A stretch of 64,000 bases of DNA from the NCBI GenBank assembly GCA_019095985.1, contig CM032665.1, forward strand, positions 42,268,303 through 42,332,302, written 5' to 3'. A program made the position numbers and the translations under genes. Positions 35,178-50,300 of the stretch are shown here, in pieces. Below the pieces are notes generated by a model. It worked only from the letters and a program-made list of their open reading frames with translations, ran no database searches and was not told the DNA's origin. Every line of letters begins with the position of its first letter. The stretch's first letter is position 1. Origin of the DNA: Streblospio benedicti. Lineage: Eukaryota > Annelida > Polychaeta > Spionida > Spionidae.

Positions 35178-35323
35178 ATGCCAACCAAAATGGCAGGAAA
35201 TGGGAGTAAGCGGTCGGATTCAGACTCAGACACTATACAACTAGATGTTGATGAACAAGAAGATGACCAAGAAGAAGAGGAAACTGAATCAACCGAACAG
35301 AGCGAAGAGGATTCATCTGATGA
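35178..35323 (+). CDS. TTLL5: TTLL5 first coding exon
   Basis: ATG in an AAACCATGC context; 146 nt, ends GATGA|GTAAGT in phase 2. Encodes [11 protein letters not shown] followed by an acidic serine-rich run. Human TTLL5 also begins MPxxMA and is acidic there, supporting this start. Confidence 0.85.
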
Positions 35324-38300
35324 GTAAGTTGTTTTAGTATGCACAACAAAGCAAAATGTGTATCCCTTGCAAGTGATCATTTATTAGTGTTGGGGGCCAG
35401 CCATATATAAATGTATACACGTGTAACTGCAAATTCGAAATTATGCATTTCCCTTTCCACTAAATCCTGTAATTTGAATTTGCTGTGATGATGTCTTGTT
35501 AAAAAAAATGCATTAGATATAGCCTTCAATTTCTTAATTACACAAACTACCAAACCTAAAGCCAAAGTCCTCGATAAAACAATATTTAATGATCATGACT
35601 CCCCTCCCGGACCGTACATTTTGTCCTGTAGACCCCCTCGTGTATCTATTGCATCCTATGTACACATCAAAAAAATAGTTTTAGACACTGCCATTGTATT
35701 GACATCATAGATTAATTATACATTATAAATGTTAATTTCTCCAACAGATTTAGACTGCAATGAATTATATATGACATTACATGATTACATGCCTTGCTTC
35801 TAATAATATTTAACATCATTTTGAATTGGTTATTGTAAGTAAAGCAGTTGAGCTTAATAATAGTTTGATCATTACAACAATCTTCCCCTAATTGCTTGGT
35901 TTATGTGAATTTATGGAATTGTAAATGTGTGGAGTCTTGTAATCAGGAACAAGAACTGCTTCTGCATGCATAAGGATTATAATCAAATTATTTTTGTTTA
36001 TATTTCATTTCAAAGTTTGCATTCAATTTGTCTAGTCGTAGCATCTTGGATTGTGCAGAACTATAGGGCAAGCAAGCCTATACCCAGTAATGAAGTGCCT
36101 GAAGTAATGTTTTACGTGTCCCGGACACCAGTCAACTTGCTATTCTCAACTCCCATTGCATTATTGTAAATTCTGACATCTTGTTTGGGAGTGCACATAT
36201 ATCACACAAATATTTTTATCTATGATTTACATCCATTCCTGTCAATCAACTCGCCATATTTTTGGCAAGTGAGTAGGCAACCAATCATCATTTGAATGAT
36301 CGATATTTTGCTCTACTGTAAGACATAGCAGTTGCAAAGTAATTGCTACTCTTGCATAAGTTCATTTCTTATTTAGTGCTCATTTGCGAGAAGACAGCTG
36401 AAATAAGAATTGTTGTTGAATATGGTTGCTAATCTTAAAGTAATTGATATTTGTAAAATTGACTGTTAAGATTCTATTCTTAGTTCAATTTTAGTAGTGT
36501 CATAAGGATGAACTTTTTTTCTGATTTCTTTTTTATAAAAGTATTCTAACAGTTTATTGTGTGTAGAAAATTCACATAACGAAATGGAGCCATGCGGCCT
36601 AGTTCCTGAATGTTGATGTATCACTTTTGTTATGAGATATTCTTCCTGTTGCATGCTCATACAAGGATCTTTTATGATAGTTCTGTGTGGAATGCATTAG
36701 TAATTTTGTAATTTGCCTTGTGGTGCCTTTTTAGATTGCTACAAACTGTTTCATATCTCCTGATAAAAAAAACCATTTATAATACAGTAGCAATGCATCT
36801 ACGAATGAAGTGCTTTGGAGTCCTATTTGATTTGAATTAACCATTTTGAATTTGTGTCCTATAAAGAAGCAACTGATTTGAATTCATGAAGATAACATGA
36901 GGAGGCATTCATACCATCACTATTGTTTCTAAACGGATTGTGATCAGCTCATCGCAGTAGGCCTTTCAGAGTGTGCAGACTATTCATAGAATCCTTTGCT
37001 CAGTCACTCAACCAGTAGCCCCCATTATTCTTCATTTGTTCAAAGGTCCTATGGCCTGGGTCGGTAAAAATCAATCATATTTACGGTTGTTCGGGGTGGA
37101 CTATGTATGAAAATAAATGGCAAACACATGGATCCATAGTCTGGTTACAGAGCACAAGTGGGGATTAGATATTCCCCTCATATTTGATCTATTTATTAAA
37201 AGACAAACATGCATAAAATAAGATTTAATTCATGGGCAACCTACATGCTGCACTTTTATCCATTCCTGTATATATCGACTCATTTGCACAAATATTACTG
37301 GTAGATGTTTTTTTCTTTGATCAATGACTTGCTATCCATGTACACTTTATTCTATAAGGATGATCAAATCCTGTTTGCACTTTTGCTTCTCTATATATGA
37401 ACAAATATAATGTATGGTTCATATAACATCAGAGACATTTGTGAACAGATTATCATAGGTTTACCGCATACAGGATTGCATGTACTGGCTATTAAGAAAA
37501 ATGAAAGGGTTGGATTGTAAATTATAATAATGGAATCGTTTGCGTTTACAATATTGGTGTTATTATGGAGTACTACCAACCATCAATATTCCCATCACTT
37601 CATAATATAGAACAAAAGTAAGTAACTACATTTATTTGAACTTGAAATGTTGAAATAGTTTTTCCAGCATGGCATTTTTTAATCACTATTGAATTATTTT
37701 TTAAAGCTATGACAGTCGTAAAAATCAAATTATAGTTATTTTTGAGGGGAAAAAATGAAATAATTATTTAGCATGATTTTTTCACACACCTCACTTTGAA
37801 ATGATTTTTAAAATTAAGGAGGTGTCCGTTGTTAATAAACATACATTCAACATTTACACTGTGATTTACATAGTCAACAAAAACCACCTGACCCGCAGCA
37901 TTCTTGATGGTCAATCTAAATTGAATTATTTGATTTGGCTTTAATCTTTAAAGAAGCAATTGTTGAGACATTACTGTGATGAAAAAATATTTTATATGCA
38001 AATGTGGTGATGTTAAGGTAATTAATCGTGAATGATCATAACTCTTCTTTGATTTTGTTTACAAGTCATTAGATTGGTGTTGTTAGCCACGACCCACAAG
38101 ACTGATAAGACTAGGAACGATACATATCGTTTTGCAATCCTCCACCATCTGTACTGATAGTCACATTTTGACCATAAATATGATAATGAATGGATCAAAT
38201 ATTGATAGCAATCATCTATGCATGTAATATACATGTACAATCGAACGTCCAAATAGGCTCCCTTAGGACTGCCTTTATAAAGACACTACCTCTATAAGGA

Positions 38301-41300
38301 AATATCTGACAGTCCTGAACTAATTAATCTACCGAGAATCTCTGTAAAGAAACTACCTCTACATTGTATATTGAGACCACTTCAGTCCAGTCCCTTGGTT
38401 GATCTCAACAGAGGTACTTTACTCTGTTTGCAGTCATAGATCTTCATAATGCTATGAAATGCAATTTAGCATTAAATGGATCCATTGCTATGCTCATATT
38501 AAAATGTACATGCTGTTTTCGTTCTTTGAAACTCATTTAATGCATTGCTCATGATGTTCAAACACTATACTTGTAAGCAGTAAAGTGTGACAAGTACATT
38601 TATGCACATGTTATGCTATGCAAGAACAATGAGTTGTTAGAGCCTTACTTAATGGTTCAGTGTATATGAATGCTCAGTCCATGAATAATCTATCTGCTAT
38701 CAGTTATATCTTCCCCAGTCATGGAAACGTGAATTTGATTCGCCTTTTCACTACTTTTTGTCCTACATGTGTACATAATGAGACTAATAGAAACACAGAA
38801 TTCAGTTGTATTTACATACATGTATTTAGACAGCATTTCTGTGGATCGTAATCATGTTATGCTGATGATTGCTTGGTTGCATTACGGTATATTGTGAAGA
38901 AACAGATATGCTGAATCATAAGGATAAGCTAAACTATTGTTTTGTGTATTGTTTATGATTTGACAAACTGATTTGAATATCAGAAGAAATGCATAATGCT
39001 GGTCAATTCGCAATTGAATTGATCTAATCGATCGAAACAAACAGAACATTATATAAAGAGTGTATGTTAGGGACATAAGTGTTGGTTTAGACCCAGCATT
39101 TTCTTGAAGATGATCGTTTGATTTGTAGATATTTTGTTTAAATCAACATTTTATCTGCTAAAGGAGTATGTTTGAATGTAATTTAAAATTATGTGAATTG
39201 AAGCAAATATGAAGCACAAGGATTATGTTGAAACTTATTTTTATGTTGAGCCACCAATTCACATAAGTAATCGAATAATTTTGGATAATTTATACTTGAC
39301 GAAAGTGGAGTTATTTTGTTGCTCATAATGTGCATAAATGTATTGAGTAAATAATGAGTGATGATGATTGGATAAGCAATTATTCTAGCACACCACTGCC
39401 ACCAATAAAAAATGTGTAAGTTATATTGGTACATGTTGTATGTCTATCTTTGTCAGTGTGAACACTAAAGTTAGTTTACATGAGGCTCATTTTATTTGAT
39501 TGACAATCATCTCTACAAAATTATACCATGTTATAAGATTAGGTGGAAGATTAGGACTGCTGAGTACATAGAATCCGTATATCTTGTTATACAAACTCTA
39601 AATGCTGCACAGGATCAAGATTTAATCAGCTTGTATTGATCAATGATGAGTAGAACTTTGTCAGTTTTTAAGCAGAATAAGTAGATTTTTCATGAAAATT
39701 ATAACATTATCAATAGTTTTACCCCATTTCCCACCTAATCCTGAATCTGTCCTTCCAAATGCCGGTGGGTTTATAGTTAAAATATTACATTGAATATCAA
39801 TGGTCCAGATTCTGTAATGGGCCCGAATTCAGGCGTAGACCTTTACATGGTGGTGATCCTTGGATTGTTGTATATTTAAGTTCTTACTAGGTCAGGGTAT
39901 TACCAGGTTCCTAGATCATGGCAAACATTCAGATGTCTGGGTAACCAGCTTCAAAATCTAATACCTGTAAGAATTCTAGTCAATAGTGTCACTATTTACT
40001 TCAGTACACGTATCAAGAAAATGATAGAGTTCTTTTGGTTAAACATGCATATTAATTATCCTTGGCTGACTTTCATGAAGTAATTAATAAAAAGTGATCT
40101 GTAGAATCAGTAACATTATAGATTGAAATTTAACCCTTTCATTGCCATATTTGATGTTTATTTTAGCGACGATCGTCAGCCGATACAATGGACAGGGTAC
40201 GGCAAGCGGATACCAGTGCTCATTTTCAAGGCAGATGCCATCGTCTCAAAGAGACCAGAAATCAAAGCTATCGGGGGTAGGTTCATCTTATTCTGTTCAT
40301 TAGTGTTTCTAATGACAATAATGAAAATGTCCTGCTGTTGAGTTACTGTATATATTTGTAAATTGTGACAGCTGTTGGTATGAAGAAAGTACTGTATTAT
40401 ATGAAAATGTCCTGCTAGTAAAATGTGTAAAAATGTACCAAATATGTTGAGCAAATGCATTTTATTATATTTTAGTTATTGAAAATAGAACTCTGATGTA
40501 AGAGTAATTTACAGACTGAATGTGTGTATGAAGGACAATGATTAAATAAATAACAAATACCTAAAATTAAAGTATGTTATATATTATGCTATAAATAACT
40601 AAGTTACATGTTGGCACTTTTGTTACCCCATAACATGCAAAGTGCCGATCATGATTTCTTACTCCACATTTCATGCCCGCATTTTCTCATTCAGTTTTCA
40701 TGTACATTGTGTGTAGGTGCTTATCCAACAGATTTTTTTTTTAATCTGTGGTCTTTTAGATGGTCTTGGTGTAAATTTACAAGAAAATGACCTATCAAAA
40801 CAAACATGAATGGTGCATAGCTGTAAAATCAAGAATCAATTGCAGCGTGATCTTTGAAAAAGCTGTTGAAAAGGATACTCATGGTACCAATGTCTTCAAT
40901 TCATTTTTTTAATAGAAACTTTACCTTATCAATTAAACAAAAATGATGTTTTTTGACTTTCAGAAAACTTACACATGAAGTACAGGATTATACGTACTGA
41001 TTCAAAACTTGTGCGTGATATTATGCACGCATATGGTATATTTGAGGTAAGGTTCCGGAACCCGTTAATCAAAACTTCAAGGTCTGAAGCTCTGGCGCCT
41101 TTACTATGTTTACCCTAAACAGTCATTTAAGAGCCTATGGGGTGTTAGATTGAACGATTCTAACTGTAGGTAATAGGCATGATAAACAGGTGCCGCTTCC
41201 CGTACATGGTAGATACTCCTTGCGAATAATTGCCATAATCTGTAATTGTTAAGGGTGTTAACATGAGCATTGGCTTTTCCATGGATGTTATGGGTACACA

Positions 41301-44300
41301 TATATTATGAATAACATTTGCGTAGCGATTAGACATACCTTTTTCTTTTCAGCTTGCATTATAGCTTATGCATGGCATCATTTGGGCGAAAAGCTTATTT
41401 GAAATAAGGTTTCATGATTTTGATAATTTCTTGTTCTTTTTTCTAGACTTGCAGGTTGAAATATTTATCACTTTCATTTGATTTGTCCTTATCTTGATGA
41501 GTGAGTATATGAACATTTATGTTATGAAGCCCTTTGAACATAGAAAAAGCATATTGCAAGAGTATTTTATTGCTGATACCAGAAAGGGCAGCTACGATCA
41601 TGACGTTTGAAGTCAGTTCCTTGTTACTATGTACCCGGTAATACAGCAGGGTGTTGAGCAAACTCTTGACAATATTTGCCATGAAAGTTACTTACATGCA
41701 TATTCTGATAGCATGATAGAATAAAAGAAAACAATGAAAAGAAAAGTAAACGAACATATGCAAACTTCATAACATATTGTCCATATTATTTCTACCTTTC
41801 TAAGTTGTAATTACTTTTGTTTTCTGGCGGTACTTATACTTATAAATTGAATGTTTATTCTAATTTCTAGGTGCCGAATGACAATGGCTGATGCATTTGA
41901 ATGGCTAGATGTCATTTGTTTAATTTCATGCTTATGCTCATATATATTTATATATGCATTTGTATTTATTCTCCATATTCATTAATCCAATATTTTTATG
42001 GCACAGACTTAAACCATTTGCAAATTATTAAGTCGACTGTTAAGTTAGTCATAATAGCTCTAGTTAAGTTTCTTATTGCAAAACAGAGTATTAAAATAGT
42101 ATTTGGGATTTGACCTTCATGGAGCATGTTAAAACTTTGATCTTTGACCCTCAGAACATAAATAAAGAACCCTTCGTACATTTGGCCATGCAATGTTTTC
42201 TCAATCAATGAATAAGTCACTACTTTTATTGGCAATGTAAATTTTATTGCATAGTACACATGCATCCGTCCCTTTTTACAACATGACTCTGAATTGAATC
42301 TAAATGCAACATTGTTTACAAATGGACGAAAACAATCTTCACTGCTCACGAAACATGTCACTCACAAAAGGAGTGATGATTGTGATTTGCAGAATTATAA
42401 ATTTGTGGCATTCAGATCGGAACATAATGTTGCTTTGAAAAAATCTTTATCATTGGCAATCAGGAGCAAAATTGAATCTTCAAAATCAATCATTTTCACA
42501 TTTCTGTGGTTTATTCATTACCAGTTTATGTCTTTGCCATTTAAGTATGTTTCTTTGCACGGTGAAATTCTTCTTTGTTTTGTAATGGTTATTTTTCTTC
42601 ACTTCATTTGCTTTATTTCTTATCCTCTTCTTGGCTTGCTTTCGTTACAGAAAAGTATCACTTAGCCTTCAAGATCGTCAAGACGGAGTGTAAACTGGTG
42701 CGCTCCATTATGACATCACACGGCTTTCACGAGGTAAGTGATCGAGAGTGCAGATGGCAGCATCAAGGGGTGGAATTGAGGGAAATTGTTTAAAAATTGC
42801 TAAATGCCAGTCAAAATTAGTTATTCTCCTACAATTTTGTGTAGCTATGGGAATCAATATATTTTTAAGTAAATAATGAACTACTTGTAATTAAGTGTAG
42901 GAGATAACGACTCCATTATACTTGAAGAAAAAATCATGGTCTTAATTACAAATGCATGGTGTTGTCAAGATCATTAGATAATAAAGTGAAATAGATGTAC
43001 CACATTGTGCCAGTGTGGTTGTTATTTTGTTATGATTCTCATGTAGGCTCATCCTAACAGTGCTGAATACAATCTCATGTGGACAGGTAGTCACCTCAAA
43101 CCGTTCGTTCTGAGATGTATGTTTGAACACCAGAAAGTTAACCATTTCCCAAGGTAACTGTGCAGGCAAAGCATGCACTGGGAATAATGTTTCTGTTGGC
43201 GTTCGGTTGTGAAACTTTCTAATATAAGTTATGCCACTAAGTAGTTACAGCATTCAGTGTCTGTTTTATCTGCGAAAAAAACATGTTCTATGCTTATTGA
43301 TTTATAGGGATTTTGTTTGTCTCATTTTGGGTATAAAATACGCAGATGGAAGAGATCCATTGCAGTTGTAATTTGGAAAGGTTGTAAAATAAACGTTTTC
43401 TTTCAGATTGTACTGAAAAAAACTTACCCACGGTACCACCGATGTGGATTGAAACATGATTGATTTAACTCGGAATCTCTAGCTTTTGATTGAATGTTTT
43501 GTTTTCAGTGCCAGATAATGTGACGTTTTCAGTGCCAGATATCCTCTACTTCTTAATTAAGTGTATTAAGTATTTTAGTTTGGTTCTCCAATTTTCTGAC
43601 AGGCCCACCCTAACAGTATGGACTTCAACCTCATGTGGTCTGGATCACATCTTAAACCATATGAACTCCGCAGTCTAATGGAGTTTCAAAAGGTTAACCA
43701 CTTTCCTAGGTAAGAGTTGATTGGGTGGATCATTTTACTATCTGAATATTGCAAGATCAGGTTGTACAGTAATTCATCAGATTAAAAGTAAGAAGACCTT
43801 GGGCTCTCACTACCAAAACTATTTTTTGACAATAATGGTGGTTACCATTTTGTTTAGGATATCTAATTGTGAAAAGTGGTGAATTGTGAAAAGACGTATA
43901 AGTTGAATGCACATGTTTGAAGTAAGTTTAAAGGTTATGCTCAGTGGCCAATCAAATATGCTTGTATAGAAGCAATATGATATGTTCTGTGTAATCTGAA
44001 AGTTTCATTCTTTTAAACAGCCGATTAAAGTATTTAGAGCAATTTAAATACTACACAATAAGAGCCGGTATAACTCTATCAAAACGCGTGAACTCAATAA
44101 AAGTCAATTGAATGATTTTCGTCAGTCGTAACTTGCACGGTGCACGTAATAGGTCGCCTATCTAAGTATCTTAAATGGTACGTCTGGCAAAATTAATTTG
44201 ATTATGCAACATTACGTGACCTTGTGTTTTAGTTAGCAAGTGGGCATGGTATTTTTAAAGTTGTAATAAATATCAAATGTGAAGAATATATATTTCTATT

Positions 44301-47300
44301 TTACTTACACTTGCAATGGAAAAGGCATCGTTCATTGATACTGGGCTTTACAGAACAAATATTATTTTGGCTGAGCAATGCCTTTAAGTACATTGTAGTA
44401 TTAAGCCTAAAAAATGTAATTGTATGTATTCGGTTAATTGTCATCATCAATATACATGTATTGTTATTTGTGTGGCTTTATTTTATTGATAGAGAACTTT
44501 GATAGTTATATAAATCTGAATTTAACAGTTCTAATCCCAAGTAGATATATGTACAGAATTGCTTCACTTTTTGTATAAGTTTTCTACGCGTCTACATGCA
44601 AAGTAATATTTTACATTCTATTGAATTATGTTTGCAGGTCTTACGAAATTACCAGAAAAGATCGGCTTTTTAAAAATATTCAAAGAATGCAGCAAACAAA
44701 GGTAATCACCAATTGTACTATATAAAGTAACATACTAGTAATTTTATAGGAAATGTGAAAGGTAGATGCAACCCAATATATGAAATAACAAATCTTTATT
44801 TTACTGTTTGATTTTTTTTTAAGGGGTTCAAACATTTCGACTTCATTCCACCGAGTTTCATCGTTCCTGGAGAATTTCAGGATTTTTGTAGTAAGTTATT
44901 TCGAAACACTTTCATGTATGTTATTTAATGTTCGATATGCTTTATGTTATTGTAAGAAAAAAATGATAACTAGACAAAATATTCAAAGTACTGTAACTGG
45001 GAATAAATAAAAAATTCTAAATGAATTTGCAGCTGCGTATCTGAAAGACAAAGGCCCTTGGATTGTGAAACCGATCGCATCGTCACGAGGCAGAGGCATT
45101 TTTCTCGTAAATCATGTAAGCCATTCAGTTCTGAGTTTGGTAATCTATATTTTAGACTGTTTCAATCATTATAAAAAAATATCGACTACATTTTGTAACA
45201 TTTATGTCAGTCTTATTTCAATTTCAAAATGGGATAGAACATTCTGCGATGAAATAGAACATTCATTGTAAAAGATTGGTAAGTTTAATGAAGAAATGAA
45301 AAAGCTACCATTATTTGTTTTTAGTGTTGTTAGTTTTTATAGGTTCACAATTTATTTTGTTTTTTTCAGCCGGAGCAAGTCCCTTTGGATGATACAATGA
45401 TTGTATGCAAGTATCTTGCAAACCCATTATTGATAGATGGGTTCAAATTTGATGTTCGCTTGTATGTTGCTGTTACGTCGTATGATCCCCTAGTTATTTA
45501 CTTGTATGAAGAAGGTCTTACAAGGTACGTACAAATAACTATGATTATTGATTATTATGGAATCTTGATATTGTGAAGATGTTATCTTTTTTTTTTTTTT
45601 TTCTAAAAAATAGCACTGATTATTCATATCCATATTCATTTCTTTCATATTTTGAATTTTATTTGATATCCAGGTTGGTTTCATTTCCCTTCAACTACAT
45701 TTCTAACATATGTTAGTTGGTTATCTCGAATATCGGCCATATAATATTAAATATTGTACTGTTCTTAATGTATCTCCTTTTCATGTGGTAATGTTTTCCT
45801 ATTTTTCAGGTTCGCCACAGTCAAATATGAAAAAACTGCCAAAAGTATACGTAATTCATGCATGCATCTTACCAACTATAGTGTCAATAAGAAGAGTCAC
45901 GATTATGTTAAGTACGTGCTTTTTATATTAACAGTGTCAATTTGATTGAACTTTAGAAATATAAGTCTGCTACATGTATGTATTATCTCAAAATAGTGTA
46001 TATTAGTGCAGCTGTCTTTGTCCGAATTTCAATATTGTAACTTTGTTTTTTATTTCATTTTAATATGCTTATGCTTCCAAAAGTCACTAAAATATTTCTT
46101 ATAGTTTTATTTTCTAAACGTCTGAAAACATGGTAATGCAATATGCTATCAACCTTACTTATCAAATACTACAGAAGTTTAAAATCTTTGTAGATATATT
46201 TTTGATGGATGTTATACGCTTCCCATTTTTGATAAATTTTGCTCAGTAGAATATTGTTTGATATACACATGATTTTGAAATGCACAAATAGAATATGTGC
46301 AAAAAACATTTCTGAACACATATTTACACCATTACCCTTTTTCGGCTAGGAATGACGACCCTGATGTGGAGGATTATGGGAACAAATGGTCCCTCGGTGC
46401 TATGCTGCGATATCTGCGCTCTCAGGGCAGAGACACTACAGGTGGGCACAGCCAATTTATTCATCAATTTACAGAAGGGATTCTACTAAAGAGAGTATTA
46501 AAATTCAATTAGGCTCAGGCTTGTCATATAGAATTTACATCACTTTTTGTCGTCATGATATGCACTGCTGAAAAGTTATGTTCGATACATCTATGTTGTT
46601 TCTTTTCAGCCATGATGATGCGGATAGAAGACGTGATTATAAAAACGTTACTGTCCGCAGAACTGCCTATTGCTACTGCCTGCAAAATGTTCATGCCTTT
46701 CAGAGGAAACTGTTTTGGTAAGCGTCTGCTTTATATCTTATTGCTTTCATTGAGTCCCGAAACGACAACAGCTTTTGTCTACAACAGTATAAGCTCCGTA
46801 AATGTCGAAGTAAACTGTATGTTTGTTTTTCACTGCTGTTAAATATTTGAATAAGAATTCACTCAGCACAATTGCATGCATCAATATGTAAAATTTAGAT
46901 GGATTAAGTAAAAGTCTACATACATGTAGCACAGCACATATTTAAAATGTTGACAGTGGAAAGTGCCCGTAAGGACATATAACTTACAAAAACTGTCAAG
47001 TAGAAAATAGTCATTATTTATGAACTGTTTCTAAAACACTTGTAAATGCGCCGCCGGCAAACCAACACATGGCTAAATTACGTAGGTGTCGGTTTGAAAA
47101 TCCTGTCAGTTTGTCGACGTGCCAATCTATCAAGCATTGTTTTCAATGAAGTTGCTCTTTTTTCAGAGGTGTACGGTTTTGACATCTTGCTGGATGAGAA
47201 CTTGCGTCCATGGGTGCTCGAAGTGAACCTCTCACCCTCGCTAGCCTGGTGGGTACTTACTAGCTGAGTTTTACCCATAATGCATAAGAGTGTGTACATT

Positions 47301-50300
47301 ATATATTTCTGGTTTTACCTATGTTAAAAAAACACACACAAGAAAAGATTTTTTTTTCAAAAATCAAGACAATGAATATAACCATTGATGTCTAATTTTG
47401 TGTTTCAGTGATTCACCACTTGATCTCAAAATCAAGTCAAATATGCTATCAGACTTGTTCAGTTTAGTCGGTACGTCAATGCTCATTTATTTTCAATTAT
47501 GAAACTGAAATGAATAACTTTAATCTTACCACGGTATAATCTTAAAGATAAGGCAAGTTTCTGTTGAAGAATAAGTAGCAATATTAATCTTAATATAACA
47601 GAAATCAAAATCTAACATATGTAAATTTAATACTTAGGTTTCATTTGCCATGATCCAATGGTCCGAAAGTCACCTAATAAGCGAAGTGCGGAGGTAATAA
47701 GCAAAGCTGCAAATGCAAGAGCACAGGTAAGATTGAACACAGACATGATAGTTGAGATGATTAGTAAGAAAGTTCGAGTCTACCATGCATCATCGATTAT
47801 TTGATTACTGAAACATTTTGCTTGTAGATTTTAGAAGTGTTACTGTTCATACATTTCAAGTTGTTTCGTAGAGTTATTGTGATTTAATTTTCTATTCTTG
47901 TGTCTCTACTTACGTCATTTATCTAGTGAGACCAAACACTGTTTTTTTTCTAACGTCTAATATTATGTTTGTTTGCACAATAAAGGTATTAACAAAAGCC
48001 CGGGTTCGAGCCACAAAAGTGTTCAGGATGTATACCCCAAATGTCTACACGCAAAAGCTAGTATGTTGGTTTCGTACCAAAGCAATCTTACTTAAGACAG
48101 TAGTTATAACCATAGTTCATATCAATGTTTTTTGGAGTGAGGGTCTTTTTCAACTCATCATTTGAATAAGGTCCTCTTTATTATATCGGCTTATTTTATA
48201 ACTCAGTTGACAAGACCCTGAGTAACATGATTTTAACATTCGGTTGGGTCTTTTTCATGTGCTATTGATCTAGATTCAACCGATTCATGGGCTTGTATTT
48301 TTACTTTTTTAGTTATTCGATGTTCCCACTGAGCTTTTAACCAGTCTGTTAGATTTTACTAGTGCTAAACCCATGATTTTGTCCAGAAGTTCTGGTTACT
48401 TTCCTGGCAATTAAGATTTATAAAAACTAATGTACTATATTATCCACCATATGTAATTGTACTATCGTTTGAAATATGATGAAGAGAGATCTCCAATTTA
48501 ATTAATAGTCAAAGCAAATTATGAACAATTAAAGGTGAATTGTCTCCATTTCTTTTTCCTAACAAGAGCCTGCGTGGCCTGAACGTTAGCTGGTTGGACA
48601 GAAAAATAAGCTATTTGTGATTAATTTTATAACAATACTGCAAGGCTAGTAGGATCTTGAGATTGGTTCTTGTTAGATTGGGTGTGTTCATTCAATATGG
48701 GTATGGAATAAGAATCTTTTAATTTCAGTTGGAATCGGGAATTGCGTTATAGATATGATAACCCTTGGTATTCGGTTTAATTTGTGTATTACATTATTAT
48801 GCAAACATACATCCTGTAATAGTCATTCATATTTTGTGTGTGTGTGCTAAACCTTGTATTATGTACATATAGTTTTTTTTTTAATATTGAATTTAATTTT
48901 TAATTATAAAATTAAAGATGGCAAAATCTAAATGAGAGTGCATTTAAATGATAACCATAACAAACAGAACTTTCTTCTGTTGTTTTTTTTCTTATTTCTG
49001 TTGTTTTTTTGTGAGATTGTCATTTTCAAGATCAACATACTTTTAAGATCATCATTTCATATTATGTATATTCAAACCTTAAATGATGTTACATTGCATC
49101 TCTGTAGGAATGTGACTGATACTACAAGTAAAACATCTTGCATATAATTCTGGCTTTGAGGGACATAAATAAAAGTAGGACCATTGGAGTAGTAGGTCTC
49201 ATGGGTAGGTCCCACGATATTACCCATAATCCCTGTCGGATAGATTCAGTAGTCCCACGTAGACTGGATGCGGTGTGCTCTATATTACACTTCCGTCTGC
49301 AGTCTGCAGCCGTCAGTAACAGATGGAACCTGCAGAACGAACGCGCCTTCCAGGGTTCGAATTCTGGCTCCTCGTTCACACCCCTCTCTTCTCGTTACTC
49401 TGTAAGTGCAACCTCTAACCCACCGTGTGTGGTGTGTGCACCGTAACCCCACCACCACCAGGATGTTGGATGCTTGCATGCTCATGTTATTACTGTTGTT
49501 TTTACTAATGTGGTAATAGCAGTGATTTTAGGAAAGTTTATTTGAACAAATTATTACGCTATTGCGTAGGTCAATATATAAATGTCTTTGTAGCACATAT
49601 AAAAATGTTGACATCAGAAAGTGCCTGGAAGGACGCGTAACTTGCGAAAACTGTCAACCATTAAAAATAAAAATAGTTATTATTCATGAACTGCTCTGAA
49701 ACACTTGTAGATGCGCTGCATTTTATCAATCCATTTTGATCAAGTTATATAGGAATACTAATGTAATTTTGAAGTAATGACGTCAGTCTCATAGTATAAA
49801 GGATAAAGGATTGATTTTTTTGTAAACATTTCTGAATTTGTTGTAACTATTGATTTAGATATAGATTCATGGATGTAACTTCCAACTCGTACTAAAAAAA
49901 ATCTAAGATTTGTTAGTGTAAAATTCATTGCTATCTACCGTATTTATTTAAAACAACAGTATTAGAATTGTTGGTTGTATTGGTGTAGGAGTCACAATTT
50001 GGTGTTTGATTTTGAATGAACGTGGAGGGTTAATGTATTTTGTATAACAGACAACATGCACTTGATCATTAATACTCTTATCACATCTCTTTCATCTCAT
50101 AACTGTTGTACGTACAAATAGATATATCGTCTCCCATAGATATGGATTTGGATATTACAGATAAAATGTTTTATAATCTGATAATAGGGTAATCAAGTCC
50201 TCATAGTAATTGATTTTTTTTTCATATCAGAATAAATCACTGTTAATGTTGTGTACCTAATAACTCTTTGCTGGCTAAAGTAGTATTTTCTGCTACTACT

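Noticed and set aside
35927-36169. 80-codon frame in TTLL5 intron 1
   Set aside because: No splice sites in phase with the gene and no homology.
47986-48160. Open frame in TTLL5 intron 14 as an exon
   Set aside because: The frame is open but neither a convincing donor nor homology was found; exon 14 joins 49303 in phase without it.
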